A DNA stretch of 64,000 nucleotides, taken from Mastigamoeba balamuthi (lineage: Eukaryota; Evosea; Mastigamoebida; Mastigamoebidae). Positions 1-9,611 of this stretch are shown here, piece by piece; the stretch's first letter is position 1; each line of letters begins with the position of its first letter. The stretch spans positions 505,487 to 569,486 of the forward strand of contig CACRSC010000472.1 of NCBI GenBank assembly GCA_902651635.1, read 5' to 3'. The position numbers were made by a program, and so were the translations under genes. Under the pieces are notes generated by a model. That model had not been told where the DNA came from. It ran no database searches and was given only the letters and a program-made list of their open reading frames with translations.

Positions 1-188
1 ACGGAGGTGCCCCCGGGCAGCTGCAGCGCGCACCGCTTGGCCCAGGCGCCCGTGGAGACGTCGCCTGTTGCGTACAGCGCGTTGTCCGCGCCCACCACAA
101 ACGCCCTCGACGGCGCACCGAGCGCACACGGGGCGAGCAGCAGCAGCGCGAGCGCCAGCGTGGGAGACGCGTGCTGGGGAGGGGCCAT
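1..188 (-). CDS. Secreted protein, N-terminal part only
   Basis: Minus-strand frame that starts with ATG at 188 and runs off the left edge. The first 24 or so residues form a clear signal peptide (MAPPQHASP, then a Leu/Ala-rich core ending near PCALGAP). About 38 mature residues follow, including VVGADNALYATGD and WAKRC. The phrase resembles the blades of lectin-like or RCC1-like beta-propellers, but too little is visible to name a family. The protein is expected to be exported or lumenal. An intron could begin at the window edge. Confidence 0.5.
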   Translation of the reverse strand, partial: MAPPQHASPTLALALLLLAPCALGAPSRAFVVGADNALYATGDVSTGAWAKRCALQLPGGTS

Positions 189-518
189 GGGGGGAGTGGC
201 GCGGCGCGCGAGGTTCGGGAGAGAGCGAGAAGAAATTCCTGAGTGTGGGGATGGGGCTTGGCGGGTGCACCGAAACTTGAACAAAACAACAGGCACAGGG
301 AAGGCACGAAGAATCAGCGGGGGGCTCCGGGGTCGCCTCCGGTGTGGACCTTTCTGGCCTCGGGGAAAATCGAGTGCGGGTCAGGCGTCATCGGGGGGTG
401 CGCGGTGAAGAAGCGGTGGGGAGTCGCGCGGCGTGCAAGCCGGAACGGCGTTGTTGCTGGGAGTGGCGGTGTGGGAATGCATGCGAGGGTGGGAAAATGG
501 CTGGGCCTCTGGATGCCC
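189..518. other. Intergenic, 330 bp
   Basis: Lies between the start of the leftmost secreted gene and the stop of ARP6, both on the minus strand. It must hold the promoter and 5' leader of the former and the 3' end of the latter. No TATA-like box, poly(A) signal or convincing reading frame was seen. Confidence 0.5.
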
Positions 519-2088
519 TCAGGAGATGAAGCGCCACAGGAGGTAGTCTGGGCCGCACTCTGTGTACATGGATTTCGTGACGGCCAGGCGGCCGTACATG
601 CCCTCGAGCACGAGGTCCCTGCCCCCTCTCCACGCGCCCCCGATCGGACTGCAGGCGGACCCCCTCCCGGTGAGCGCTCTCTGATCGCTTGATTGGCGCG
701 GCAGCAGAACACGCACTCGGAACAAGCAGTCACGTTGATGAGAACGCTGTCCTTGGTCATCGACCTGACCTCGTCCTCGCTGCGGGTGAGAGAGGGCAGC
801 GCGTCAGAGGCGAGGGGGCGCAGGCGAACGGCAAACTCACAGCCTGCCGACGAAGCCCGGGAACATCGAGGATCCTCCGCACACGACTGCGAGCCATCCG
901 TGAGCGTTCAACACTAGGGGGACTGCACACCGATGTTGGAGAGCAGCGGGGCGTAGAGGTCGTCGCTGCACGCCGCAGCGGCCTGCATCACGGCCTCGGC
1001 GATGCCCGCCTGCTCGACGCCGATGTCGCTCGGGCGGAACAGCGCCTCGGGTATCGAGAACCTCTCGCGGCCCAGCGACAGGACCTGCTGCTGCTGCTGC
1101 TTCTGCTCCTCCTCGGGGCCGCTGGCCGCCGCAGCGGGCTGGCCGCCCTTGGGGTCGTCGAGGACGTAGCCGGTCATGTTCGAGGGCGAGTAGTCGGGGA
1201 AGACGTAGCGGCACCAGAGCGAGCGGTCCGTGTCGACGGCGCGCATGTCGCGCTCAAAGTCGCGCGAGACAAAGCACGCGCGCTCCTTGATCAGGTTCAC
1301 GAGGTGCACCTCCTCCATCATGTCCCACTGCCGGTAGCTCACGGCCTCCTTGAGCAGGTTCGTCAGCGCCTTGCCCCCGATGTCGACCCTGCGGGGGGTG
1401 GGCGGGAGCGCCAGTTTCCTCAGCCGCGAGCGAATTCGGGGGGATCAATTGAATCGCGCCCAACCTCCGGATACCGTGCGAGAGCGCCTGCGGGAGGCCG
1501 CAGGGCGAGGAGGTCGCCACGAGGTGCGGCAGGGCGTGGCAGAAGCTGAACCCCGCGTCGACGACCACCGCGGCGGGGTGCGGGCGGCCGCACGTGGCCT
1601 CGTGCCTCCTGAGCGCCAGCGCGGGCGCCTGCGCGAGCACGAGGCTCGGGGCGCACATCTCCTCGAACACCGCCGAGAGGCACGCCCTGCGCACGCGCTC
1701 CGGGGCGAACGGGGGCTCGGTGAGCAGCAGGGGCGGCACCGCGGGCGACGACGGCGGCGAGGCGATCGACGACCTGCGCAGCGAGCGCTCCCAGACGACG
1801 CGCTGCAGGTCCCAGTTGAGCACGTACCCGCGCTCGGCGGGGCGCCGGAACGCCAGGTCGAACGGCCGCTCGCACTCGTCGATGTCCGCGCCCACGTACG
1901 CCGTGCGGTCCTTGCGGCTCCGCGCGGCGCAGTTGGGCGCGACGCTGGGGCGGGGAGCCGGGGGCTGAGAAGGGGCAGCCAGCGGCCAACGGGGGGAGGG
2001 GGGACACGCACGTGGGGGCCTCTTGGGTCGAGAGGCCGTACTTCAGCAGGCCGGACCCGTTGTCGACGATGAGCACCGGCTCCTGCAT
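519..2088 (-). CDS. ARP6: Actin-related protein 6 (ARP6)
   Basis: Six exons join without frame conflict: 2012-2088, 1465-1944, 931-1388, 841-886, 717-779 and 519-648. They give 1,254 nt, or 417 residues, close to the usual ARP6 length. The start MQEPVLIVDNGSGLLKYG is the actin-fold phosphate-1 loop. SRKDRTAYVGADIDE, FVVDAGFSF-like phosphate-2 text (VVVDAGFSFCHALPHLV), VDIGGKALTNLL and VVCGGSSMFPGF follow in the order expected of ARP6. The C-terminus has the actin-type WRGGRDLV then a MYTECGPDYLLW ending. ARP6 is a nuclear subunit of the SWR1/SRCAP complex that deposits histone H2A.Z. A Gln-rich insert with a run of five Gln lies in exon 3. Introns are 44-76 bp. The family is certain; ARP6 is favoured over other ARPs by the N-terminal Ser-Arg-Lys-Asp segment. 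Confidence 0.88.
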
Positions 2089-2644
2089 CTCGCCCAACAG
2101 CGTCGCGTGGTTGGCTGGCGCGCGGGGAGAGAAGCGGAAAGATCTGCGGGAGATTCGTGTATCTCTGAGATTACGACGAAATATCTTGAGGATCGCCCTC
2201 TCAAGTTCCCGGATTGTGGCATGCCTGCAGTAACAGGGGAGACTGAATGTTCGTGGCTTCCCGGGGAGGCAGTGGTTCGACCGTGACATCAAGTGAATCA
2301 AACGGCACAGGGTTGTGAGTGAGATGGACCTCAGGATAGTCTCGAGAGGGTTGCGGGGCGTGAGGCAGGGCGGATAACGTTCAAGACACACATCGCCGGA
2401 TAGAATGACGGGCCCTCAGAAATTACTGTCATTTGGAATTCTGATTCCCCCCACACCCCACGAGATCTCGCGATATTTCGTGATCGACGGGCCATCTCGG
2501 GCATGATTGATGTTTGCCCCACCCGAGCCTGCAGGTGTGGGCCAGCCACCACAGCCTCCGCACCCCCCGCAGAGAAAAGCCCGAGTAACGTTATCTTTCT
2601 CAGCCCAGCCCGAGCCCGGTGCACCTCCCCCCCCCTCTGCCGCG
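2089..2644. other. Intergenic, shared upstream region of ARP6 and the MFS gene
   Basis: The two genes diverge here, so this 556 bp must hold both promoters. It is less GC-rich than the flanks (about 2150-2500). An open frame from 2507 continues into the MFS start and could extend that protein by 46 residues. No canonical TATA box was recognised. Confidence 0.45.
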
Positions 2645-2728
2645 ATGCCGCACGACTCGCTCCAGCAGCCGTCGATCAACGACCCCATGTCCCCCTACGA
2701 GGCCGCCGCCGCTGCCGCCCGCGCCCAG

Positions 2729-2759
<31 letters not shown>

Positions 2760-4891
2760 GGGAGGCGGCCTCGTCGGAGCGCGCGAGGCTGCTGTCGGCG
2801 TCGCAGGGACCGCGCGGCGGGGACGACCTGAAGCGGAGCAGCCACAGGGGCGACCCCAAGAACACCAACGCGGCGACGCTGCAGCTCAGGCACGTCGCGC
2901 TGCTCGTCGAGATGCTCTTCCTCTCCGTGCGCAGCAGGGGAGGGGGAGGGGGGGAGGGCCTGCATGCCAGCACCCGCTAACCCGGTGGGGGTGGGGTGGG
3001 GGAAGTGCAGCTGTCGACGATGGTGAGGAACCGCCTGCTCGGAGAGAGGGGGTGGGGGTGTGGGTGGGGGTGTGGCTCACGCAGCAGCGCAGTACGTGGA
3101 GATGTGCCTGGTGCCTGCGCTGCCCAAGATCTCGGAGAAGTGGAAGGACAACGCGCACTGGGTGCCCTGGGTGCTCAGCGCCTACAACATCGCCGGCGGT
3201 GCGCCCCCAGCTCAAGGGGGCTCTTCTCCCCCCTGCTCCTCACCAGCGGGATTGCGCAGCTGTCTGGACACCGATCGCCGGGTCGCTCGCTGACATATAC
3301 GGTATGGTGGTCGCCTGCACGTCCCGCTGGCCTCTTGGTCTGACGCCCGGCTGGCGCGCCTCGCAGGGCCTAAGTGGGTTGCCATCGGCAGCCTGACGAT
3401 GTACGCTGCCGGCCAGATCGGGTGCGCGCTCGCGCCGAACCTGTGGACTCTGATCGCGTTCCGTGCGCTCCAGGGGTTCGGCATGGCCGTGCGGAGCCCC
3501 CACCACCGTCCCTGCAGTTGCTCCGTGCACCGTGCGGCTGTGTGCTGACTGCCTGTCTGGGCTGTTGGGCAGATCTTTGTCCTGTGCTTCGCGATCATCA
3601 GGGTGACGTTCCCGACGAGGATCGTGCCCGTGGCCATCGGGAGCATCTCGGCTATGTTCAGCGTGGGCATGTGCATCGGCCTCGTCGGAGGGGCGCTCGC
3701 GATGGACAGGATGGAGCACTGGCAGAACGTCTTCTGGACGTCGTTCCCCGTCATCACCAGCGTCGCCCTCGCGTTCACCTTCACGATGCCCAACTTCCAC
3801 GGCGTCAACAGCAAGCGCAGGCCTGACTTCGCCGGAGCCCTCCTCATCGCCTGCGGCATCACGTGCTTCCTGATCGGCGTCACGCTCAGCTCTGTGAGAG
3901 GATTGGGATTTGCTGGGAGAATGCGTGCGTGTTGCTGACGCTGCTGTCTGTCGCCGGAGACAGGAGTGGACGTGGGTCGACTGGAAGACGCTGCTGCTGG
4001 TGGGCGGGGGGCTCGGCATCCTGGTGGTGTTCGTGGCCGTGGAGCTGGTCGTCCGCGACCCCCTGGTGTCGATCAGGCTGCTGCTCCGGCGCAACCTGGC
4101 GCTCTCGGCCATAGTCGCGTTCACGGTCGGCCTGGCGCTGTTCTCGCTGTTCCAGGTGGTGCCCTACCTGCTGGGCGACCCCGAGACCGACATCCTGCCG
4201 ACGGGCAAGAAGTCGATGGTGTACATGGGCCTCGTGATGCTCCCGTTCGGCCTGTCGCAGTTTGTCACTGCGCCGCTGTCGGGCGTCCTGGGCAAGTACG
4301 TCGGCTTCCCCATCCTCTCGAGCGCCGCCATGCTCGGCATCACCGCCACCTACTGCCTCCTCATCCGCTGGCACTACACGCTGGCGGCAGCCATCGGCCT
4401 CACCATCCGTGCGCTGCACAAACACCGGGGGCAATGCGTTCAAGATCCGGCGCCGAGCCTGACGGAACCCGCAAAAACTAACTGCAGTGATGGGCGGGTC
4501 GTTTGGCGTCATCATGGTGTCGATCATGAACACCGTGTCCGAGTCGTGCACCAAGGAGCAGTTCGGGTCTGCCAGCGGCACCAACACGCTGTTCCGCATC
4601 TTCGGGGGCGCCGTGGGGCCCGTCGTCGTGAACACGGTGCTCAACCGCCACCCCAAGCTCTGGCCGCCCGCGCTGCCGGGCTCCGAGAGCTCGCATGAGG
4701 CGCACCAGGTCGCGCTGCCCAGCGACCAGGGCTACGTCGACGCGTTTGTGCTGATGGCGGGGTTCGCGGGGTTCGGGCTCCTGGTCACGCTCTTCCTCTC
4801 AGGCCTGTGCAAGGCCTGCGCCAGGCCGTCGCCAGAGGAGCAGAGGCGCGCCCTCATCCGGTCCAAGACGGGCTCCTCCAGGCGCCGCTGA
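2645..4891 (+). CDS. Major facilitator superfamily transporter, DHA2-like
   Basis: Seven exons: 2645-2926, 3093-3198, 3260-3301, 3367-3488, 3573-3893, 3964-4408 and 4488-4891. They give 1,722 nt, 573 residues. The cytosolic N-terminus carries an 11-Gln run. The membrane domain follows, with VPWVLSAYNIAGAVWTPIAG, then GSLADIYGPKWVAIG (the MFS motif A loop after TM2), LIAFRALQGFGMA, and in the second half SASGTNTLFRIFGGAVG. This order is typical of the drug:H+ antiporter DHA2 branch (12-14 helices) found in the plasma or vacuolar membrane. The substrate cannot be predicted. The C-terminal tail is basic. Translation could begin upstream at 2507, in frame, but 2645 has the better context. Introns are 61-166 bp. 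Confidence 0.85.
2726..2758 (+). repeat. CAG trinucleotide tract (11 Gln)
   Basis: Eleven Gln codons, ten CAG and one CAA, inside exon 1 of the MFS transporter. Expected to be length-polymorphic. Confidence 0.9.
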
Positions 4892-5142
4892 GGCCGTTTG
4901 CGGTCGGGGCGCGTAAAGAGTTGCCGGATTCCCTCTTCCACCCGCCACGCACGAGGAATGAAGGCGTGAGGTTTTTCTGGAACAGTCCACGTCACAGGGT
5001 TTTACATGTGGAAATTCTAGATATTTCTGGCACTCGGGAGATAAAGATAGTTATCCATCTGGGTATCTTCCCGTTTCCCGCACCCGCCGCTCGGACAGAC
5101 AGTCGGACACACCACGCACAGCAAAACACCACCCCCGCCAAA

Positions 5143-7124
5143 ATGAGCACCTGCTGGTGCCCCGCGTACGAGCCCAACGTCTTCCAGGTGCGCCCCCCTT
5201 CCTGCTCCCCGCATTCCCCCTCCCTCGTGCCACACGCGTCTCGCCGCCTTTCTCACCCGCCAGACCGCGGCGTGTGTGTGTGGGGCACACGTCACGCCAC
5301 GTCACCGGCGACGCAAAGGAGTCCAAGTGCCGCAACTGCAGGCACCCCAAGGAGTGCCACCCCCACGAGGGCGGCTGCACGGTCCTCATCAACACCGCCC
5401 TGCTCAGGTCCCGCCCACCGCTTCTCCGACGCTTCTCCGACGTGTTTCTGACGCCATAACGCCCTCTTTCCCCGGCGCAGCGAGAAGGACGACGAGCGGA
5501 GGGTGTCGACGCCGACGCAGCAGGAGGCGGACAGGCACCACCGGGGGCTGGTGGCGCGGGAGCTGGTGACGACGGAGCGCACGTACCTCGCGGCCATCGA
5601 GCGCGCCGTCTACGAGGTCCTCCGGCCCGCGCGCGACTCCGGGGCCCTCACGCCCGAGGAGGCCCTCGCCATCTTCTCCAACATCGAGTCGCTCGTGATG
5701 CTCCACAGGTGGGGGGCTGGCCCCTCTCTCCCTCCCCCCTCCCCCGTGCTGTTGCTGCGGGCCCCCGCCGGGTCTCAGCGAAGGGGGGTCGGGTTCCAGT
5801 TTCAAATAACCGGCGACGGGCGGTGGCGGGGTGCGCAGGGAGGTGCTCGCGAACCTGGAGAGGCAGCTGGCAGGGGCGCAGAGCGGGTTCGACCTGACGG
5901 GCTTTGGCAGCGTGTTTGTGAAGCTCGGACCGGTGCGCTGGCACACACACCGGCACTGGCCGGCCTGGTGTCCATGGGTGCTGCGGCGTGCCTGACGGAG
6001 GTGTGTGTCTGTCTGTGCACCTGTTGGCGATGCTGGGCTCTGCGCACGCGCATCGCTGCAGATGCTGCGCGTGTACAAGGAGTACAGCAGCAACTACGGG
6101 GAGGCGCTCAAGACGATCGACCACACGCTGAGGACCAGGCACGAGTGGGTGGAGCTGTGCCGCCAGTGCATGGAGGCCCCCGAGGCCGACACGCCCTCGA
6201 TCACCATCTTCCTCACCTCGTACCTCATCCAGCCCATCCAGCGCATCCCCAGGTCCAGGCCCACTGTCCCCTGCCCCCCCCCTTCTCCCCCGGCCAGGGG
6301 CCTCACTGTGCTGTCGGGGGGGGCGTGCGCAGGTACGTGCTGCTGCTCAACGACATGCTCAAGCACACGCCCAAGATGTGCGACGACCGCAAGAAGCTCA
6401 AGAAGGCCCTCGCGCTGCTCAACGAGATCGCGGCAGAGGTCAACCAGTGTGCGTTGGCTGCGCTCGCTCGGCAGCGCCTCCTGACCGCACCGCAGACATG
6501 AAGAGGGCGGAGCAGGGGTCCAAGGCGCTGGAGATACAGCAGCACCTGATCGGGAGCAACGTGCCGTCGCTGCTCGAGGCGCACAGGTACTTTGTGATGG
6601 AGGCGACGTTCAGCAAGATCACGTCGCGGTTCGTGCGCTCGTGCACGCTGTTCCTGTTCAACGACCTCGTGCTCTACGTGCACACGCGCGTCGGCTCGTT
6701 CTGCAAGCTGCAGGGCGTCATCGAGCTGGGCCCCGCGTGGGCCCGGGGCATCGACGACACCGAGACGTACAAGAACCTCTGGCAGATCGTCGCGCCCAAG
6801 AAGACATGGACGTTCTACGCGCAGGACGCGGAGACGCGGGACCTCTGGGTCAGGGAGATGAACAGACTCTCGGACGAGATCGCCAGCAAGACTCCCGGCG
6901 TCAGGGAGAAGCGGGCGCAGGTCAACGTCAAGGTGCGCACGGGGTTCTGGAGAGACAGGAGCCTCTCGCAGAGGAGCAAGTTCGACAAGGAGTTTGCACA
7001 GAAGATCGCGCAGCAGGGCAGCGCCGACGCCGACGAGAGCACGAAGCTGCTCTCGGACGACCAGAAGAGCCCCGCGAGCAAGCAGCAGAGCGAGGACTGC
7101 GGTTGCTGCTGCTGCATATTGTGA
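5143..7124 (+). CDS. Dbl-family RhoGEF with C-terminal CaaX box
   Basis: Seven exons: 5143-5187, 5319-5407, 5481-5708, 5839-5932, 6062-6252, 6333-6448 and 6496-7124, giving 463 residues. The N-terminus has a short Cys/His cluster (CRNCRHPKECHPHEGGC) that looks zinc-binding. A DH domain follows, from ARELVTTERTYLAAIERAV through IFSNIESLVMLH to TSYLIQPIQRIPRYVLLLND, the conserved alpha-8 helix that contacts the GTPase. A PH domain spans roughly residues 265-390 (FVRSCTLFLFNDLVLYV, then TWTFYAQDAETRDLWVREMN). The tail ends DCGCCCCIL, so the last four residues CCIL fit a CaaX box; Leu at the end predicts geranylgeranyl transfer. RhoGEFs activate Rho/Rac GTPases by releasing GDP, and here lipid attachment would fix the exchange factor to membranes. 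The stop lies 69 bp from the stop of the convergent ligase gene. The exon 2 acceptor is the least certain splice site. Confidence 0.88.
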
Positions 7125-7193
7125 TGACGAGACCGGGCGAGAGTTGCGGAGGGGGGAGGAGCTTCCCTCCCTCCCTGCATAACAGGGTGGCAC

Positions 7194-8320
7194 TCACTTC
7201 CTTGTGGATTGCTCTCTCTGCCACTGCTCCTGCTCAGCGAGGTAGGCGGAGACGACCTGCCGGGCTGCGCTCTCGAGGGACTTGCTGACCTCCCTCAGCG
7301 CCTCTCTCGGGGGGACGGCGCCCTGGCAGGACTTGATGTAGTCCACGAGGGCGTCTTTGCAGAGGAGGTTGACAAGCCTGGAGCTGTCCTGGCGCCCCAC
7401 CTGGCCCACCTTGGACACGACACTGCACAGCCTGTTCCGATTCACGAAGCACGACGCCGTGTGCATCATGTCCTGCCAGGGCACGCCTCCCTCGGCGGGG
7501 GCTGGGGTCCGAGATGGCGGCATGCTGGCCTGAGGGGCGTGCTGCTGCTGGGCCTGCTCCCTGCACGCGCCCCCGGTGATCTCGACGAACCTCTCGTTCT
7601 TGTACTTGAAGATGGGACGAGACCGATGCACTCGCTTGATCACGAGGCCCTCGCACGTGTTGCCCTCGATCGGCGGGAGCCCGAAGACGGCTGGGATGGT
7701 CGTGGGGAACATGCACGGGTGCGACAGGCAGTCCCTGAGCGTCCCCATGGCCAGGGGCTGAGCGCAGAAGAAGCCAGCCTCGCCTAACACCTCCAGGGCA
7801 ACGTCGAAGTCGAGGAACCCGTTGCCCGCTCGTATGTCGAACGCATAGAACTCGTTCTGCGGACAGTAGAACACCTCGCGCTGCACCGCGACAGCCCCTG
7901 GAGCTGCGGGAACCTCGTGGTGAGGGTACGCTCCACCGATCAGCTCTCCGTAGATCTGCACCCTGTCGACCTGCTGCCCCAGTCGACTCCTGACCAGCTC
8001 GAAGGCCCTCTGCGATCCCTGGAGTGAGTCCGGGAGGCAGGACGAGGCCACGGATCGACCTTGGCAGCGTCGGTGTAGCGGGTCAGGACTGCCTCGAAGT
8101 CGAAGAAGTGGTCGGAGCTCCGCAGGACGGCCTTGCGCTTGGCCGCGGTCACCGCGACGCCGGCGTGCGTGGAGGTGCACAGCAGACTGAAGTTGGCCCC
8201 GTGGCACTTCTCCGTGGCGACCCACACGTCGCGCGTGGCGCTGCCGCTGGCCTCGAGGGTGTCGATGTCGCGCTGGGTGATGGACTCGAAGCTTGTGTAG
8301 CACTTGAACGAGCCCGCCAT
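7194..8320 (-). CDS. RNA ligase, T4 Rnl2 / RNA-editing-ligase family
   Basis: Two exons, 8060-8320 and 7194-8018, split by a 41-bp intron (8019-8059, donor GTCGAT, acceptor TCCAG), giving 361 residues. Nucleotidyltransferase motif I is VATEKCHGANFS, with Lys38 the expected AMP-accepting residue; KxHG is the Rnl2-type form. Further motifs are VQIYGELIGG, FYAFDIR (motif IIIa-like), EGLVIKR (motif IV) and FKYKNERF (motif V). The region after about residue 250 is helical and polar, as in the C-terminal domain of Rnl2 ligases. These ATP-dependent enzymes seal 3'-OH/5'-PO4 nicks in duplex RNA; known members work in phage repair and kinetoplastid mitochondrial editing. An in-frame ATG at 8401 would add 27 weakly amphipathic residues, so a targeting peptide is possible. 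The biological substrate here is unknown. Confidence 0.87.
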
Positions 8321-8493
8321 TGCCAAAGCCCCACCGTCGAAAGTAACCGAGAGCAGTGAAATGAAGAGATCCTGAGACAGGATAACAGGGACCCCCGCCA
8401 CAATTGACGAGGCCGGGTGTCAGTTTGACGTGGGAACAATAAACAGGTAGCGCTTGTTTATATGCTCGTTGGGGGAGGTGTCACTCGGACGAC

Positions 8494-9390
8494 TCAACTC
8501 AGGGAGGGCCTCAGGCTCACAGCCTTCCGCGCGCAGCTCGCCGCCTGCTGCTGCTGCTGCTGCCTGTCCTGCTCAGCGCTCCCCTGCAGCGCCGCCTGGT
8601 GCTCCGGCCTCGGGACATGCGGCAGCTTGCAGGCGTCCCCGTTCGGGCACCTGCAGGGCGGGACAAGAGGAGAGTAAAAGGAGCGCTGCTGCCGCTGCGA
8701 CGTGCGAGGCCGGGCAAGAGGGAGGAGGACTTGGGAGAGGGGGGTACGCACTTGCCCGTGCGGTGGAAGTCGGGGCACTCGATGATGTGCTTGAGCTTGC
8801 AGGCCGTGCCGCGCTCGCACCACCCCCTGATGAAGTCACTGCACACATCCGCGCGCTCATTGACCTTGACGTGCCTGTACGGGCAGTGCTCGTTCGTGCA
8901 CCCCTGCCCCCACAGCATCCAGCCGTGTCGCAGCAGCACCAGCAGCCAGAGAGGAGGAGGGGGGGGGAGAGCGAAGTGGGCGAGCGAGAGAGAGAGAGGT
9001 AACTTGAGGAGAAGTGGTCTCTGTGGCTGCGTGGGGTGGGGGCTGTGCGGTGGGTACGGGTCCCAGGAAGAACTTGCAGGTGGGCATCAGGTCGGGCCTG
9101 TCCAGCACGTGCTGCAGCGGGCAGTGCGCGTCGTGGCACTTGCCCTGCAGGAACTTCCTGCACACCGCCACCTTGCTCCTGTCGTGCACAAACGGGCACG
9201 GCTGCTTCGTGCACTTGCCTGCCCGGAGGGGTACAGGGGGGAATTTAAAATTATGCGGGCGGCGGGAATCGAACGGACCGAACCGCATGAAGAACACGCA
9301 GAGCTGGCGCTTCTTCGGCTCTGCCTTCTTCGTCACCTGCCGCGCGCGCGCGATCGGTCTCGGCATTCCGGTCGCCACGACGTCCGCCAT
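8494..9390 (-). CDS. Five-finger CCCH zinc finger protein, ZC3H3/Red5-like
   Basis: Four exons, 9279-9390, 9058-9218, 8752-8903 and 8494-8650, giving 193 residues. A basic N-terminus leads into five tandem CCCH fingers: CVFFMRFGKCTKQPCPFVH, CRKFLQGKCHDAHCPLQH, CKFFL..GCTNEHCPYRH, CSDFIRGWCERGTACKLKH and CPDFHRTGKCPNGDACKLPH. The spacing and linker phrases (VAVCRKF, ADVCSDF) match animal ZC3H3 and fission yeast Red5 better than CPSF30, which has a different fourth finger and often a knuckle. These nuclear proteins bind RNA and act in poly(A) tail control and mRNA export or decay. The tail is Gln-rich (six Gln) and disordered. CPSF30 remains an alternative. Confidence 0.8.
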
Positions 9391-9611
9391 CCCTGCAAAT
9401 TAAATTCGCCCCTGTGGTTTCGGACGTGCCGAGAAAGTGAAATCTCGACAGGAGATACAGTATAAGATCTTCTCAGAATCTCCGGGGAGAAAATCGTGGT
9501 TCCAAAAAGTTACATGACCGCTGTGTACACAACTGTCTGTGTCCTATTGATGTCACGAACGAGAAAAGAAACAAACGGAACGTGTGTACGGGCGCGCCTC
9601 GCTGGAGTCTC

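Noticed and set aside
8494-9390. CPSF30 identity for the CCCH protein
   Set aside because: Linker phrases and the fifth finger fit ZC3H3/Red5 better; kept only as an alternative.
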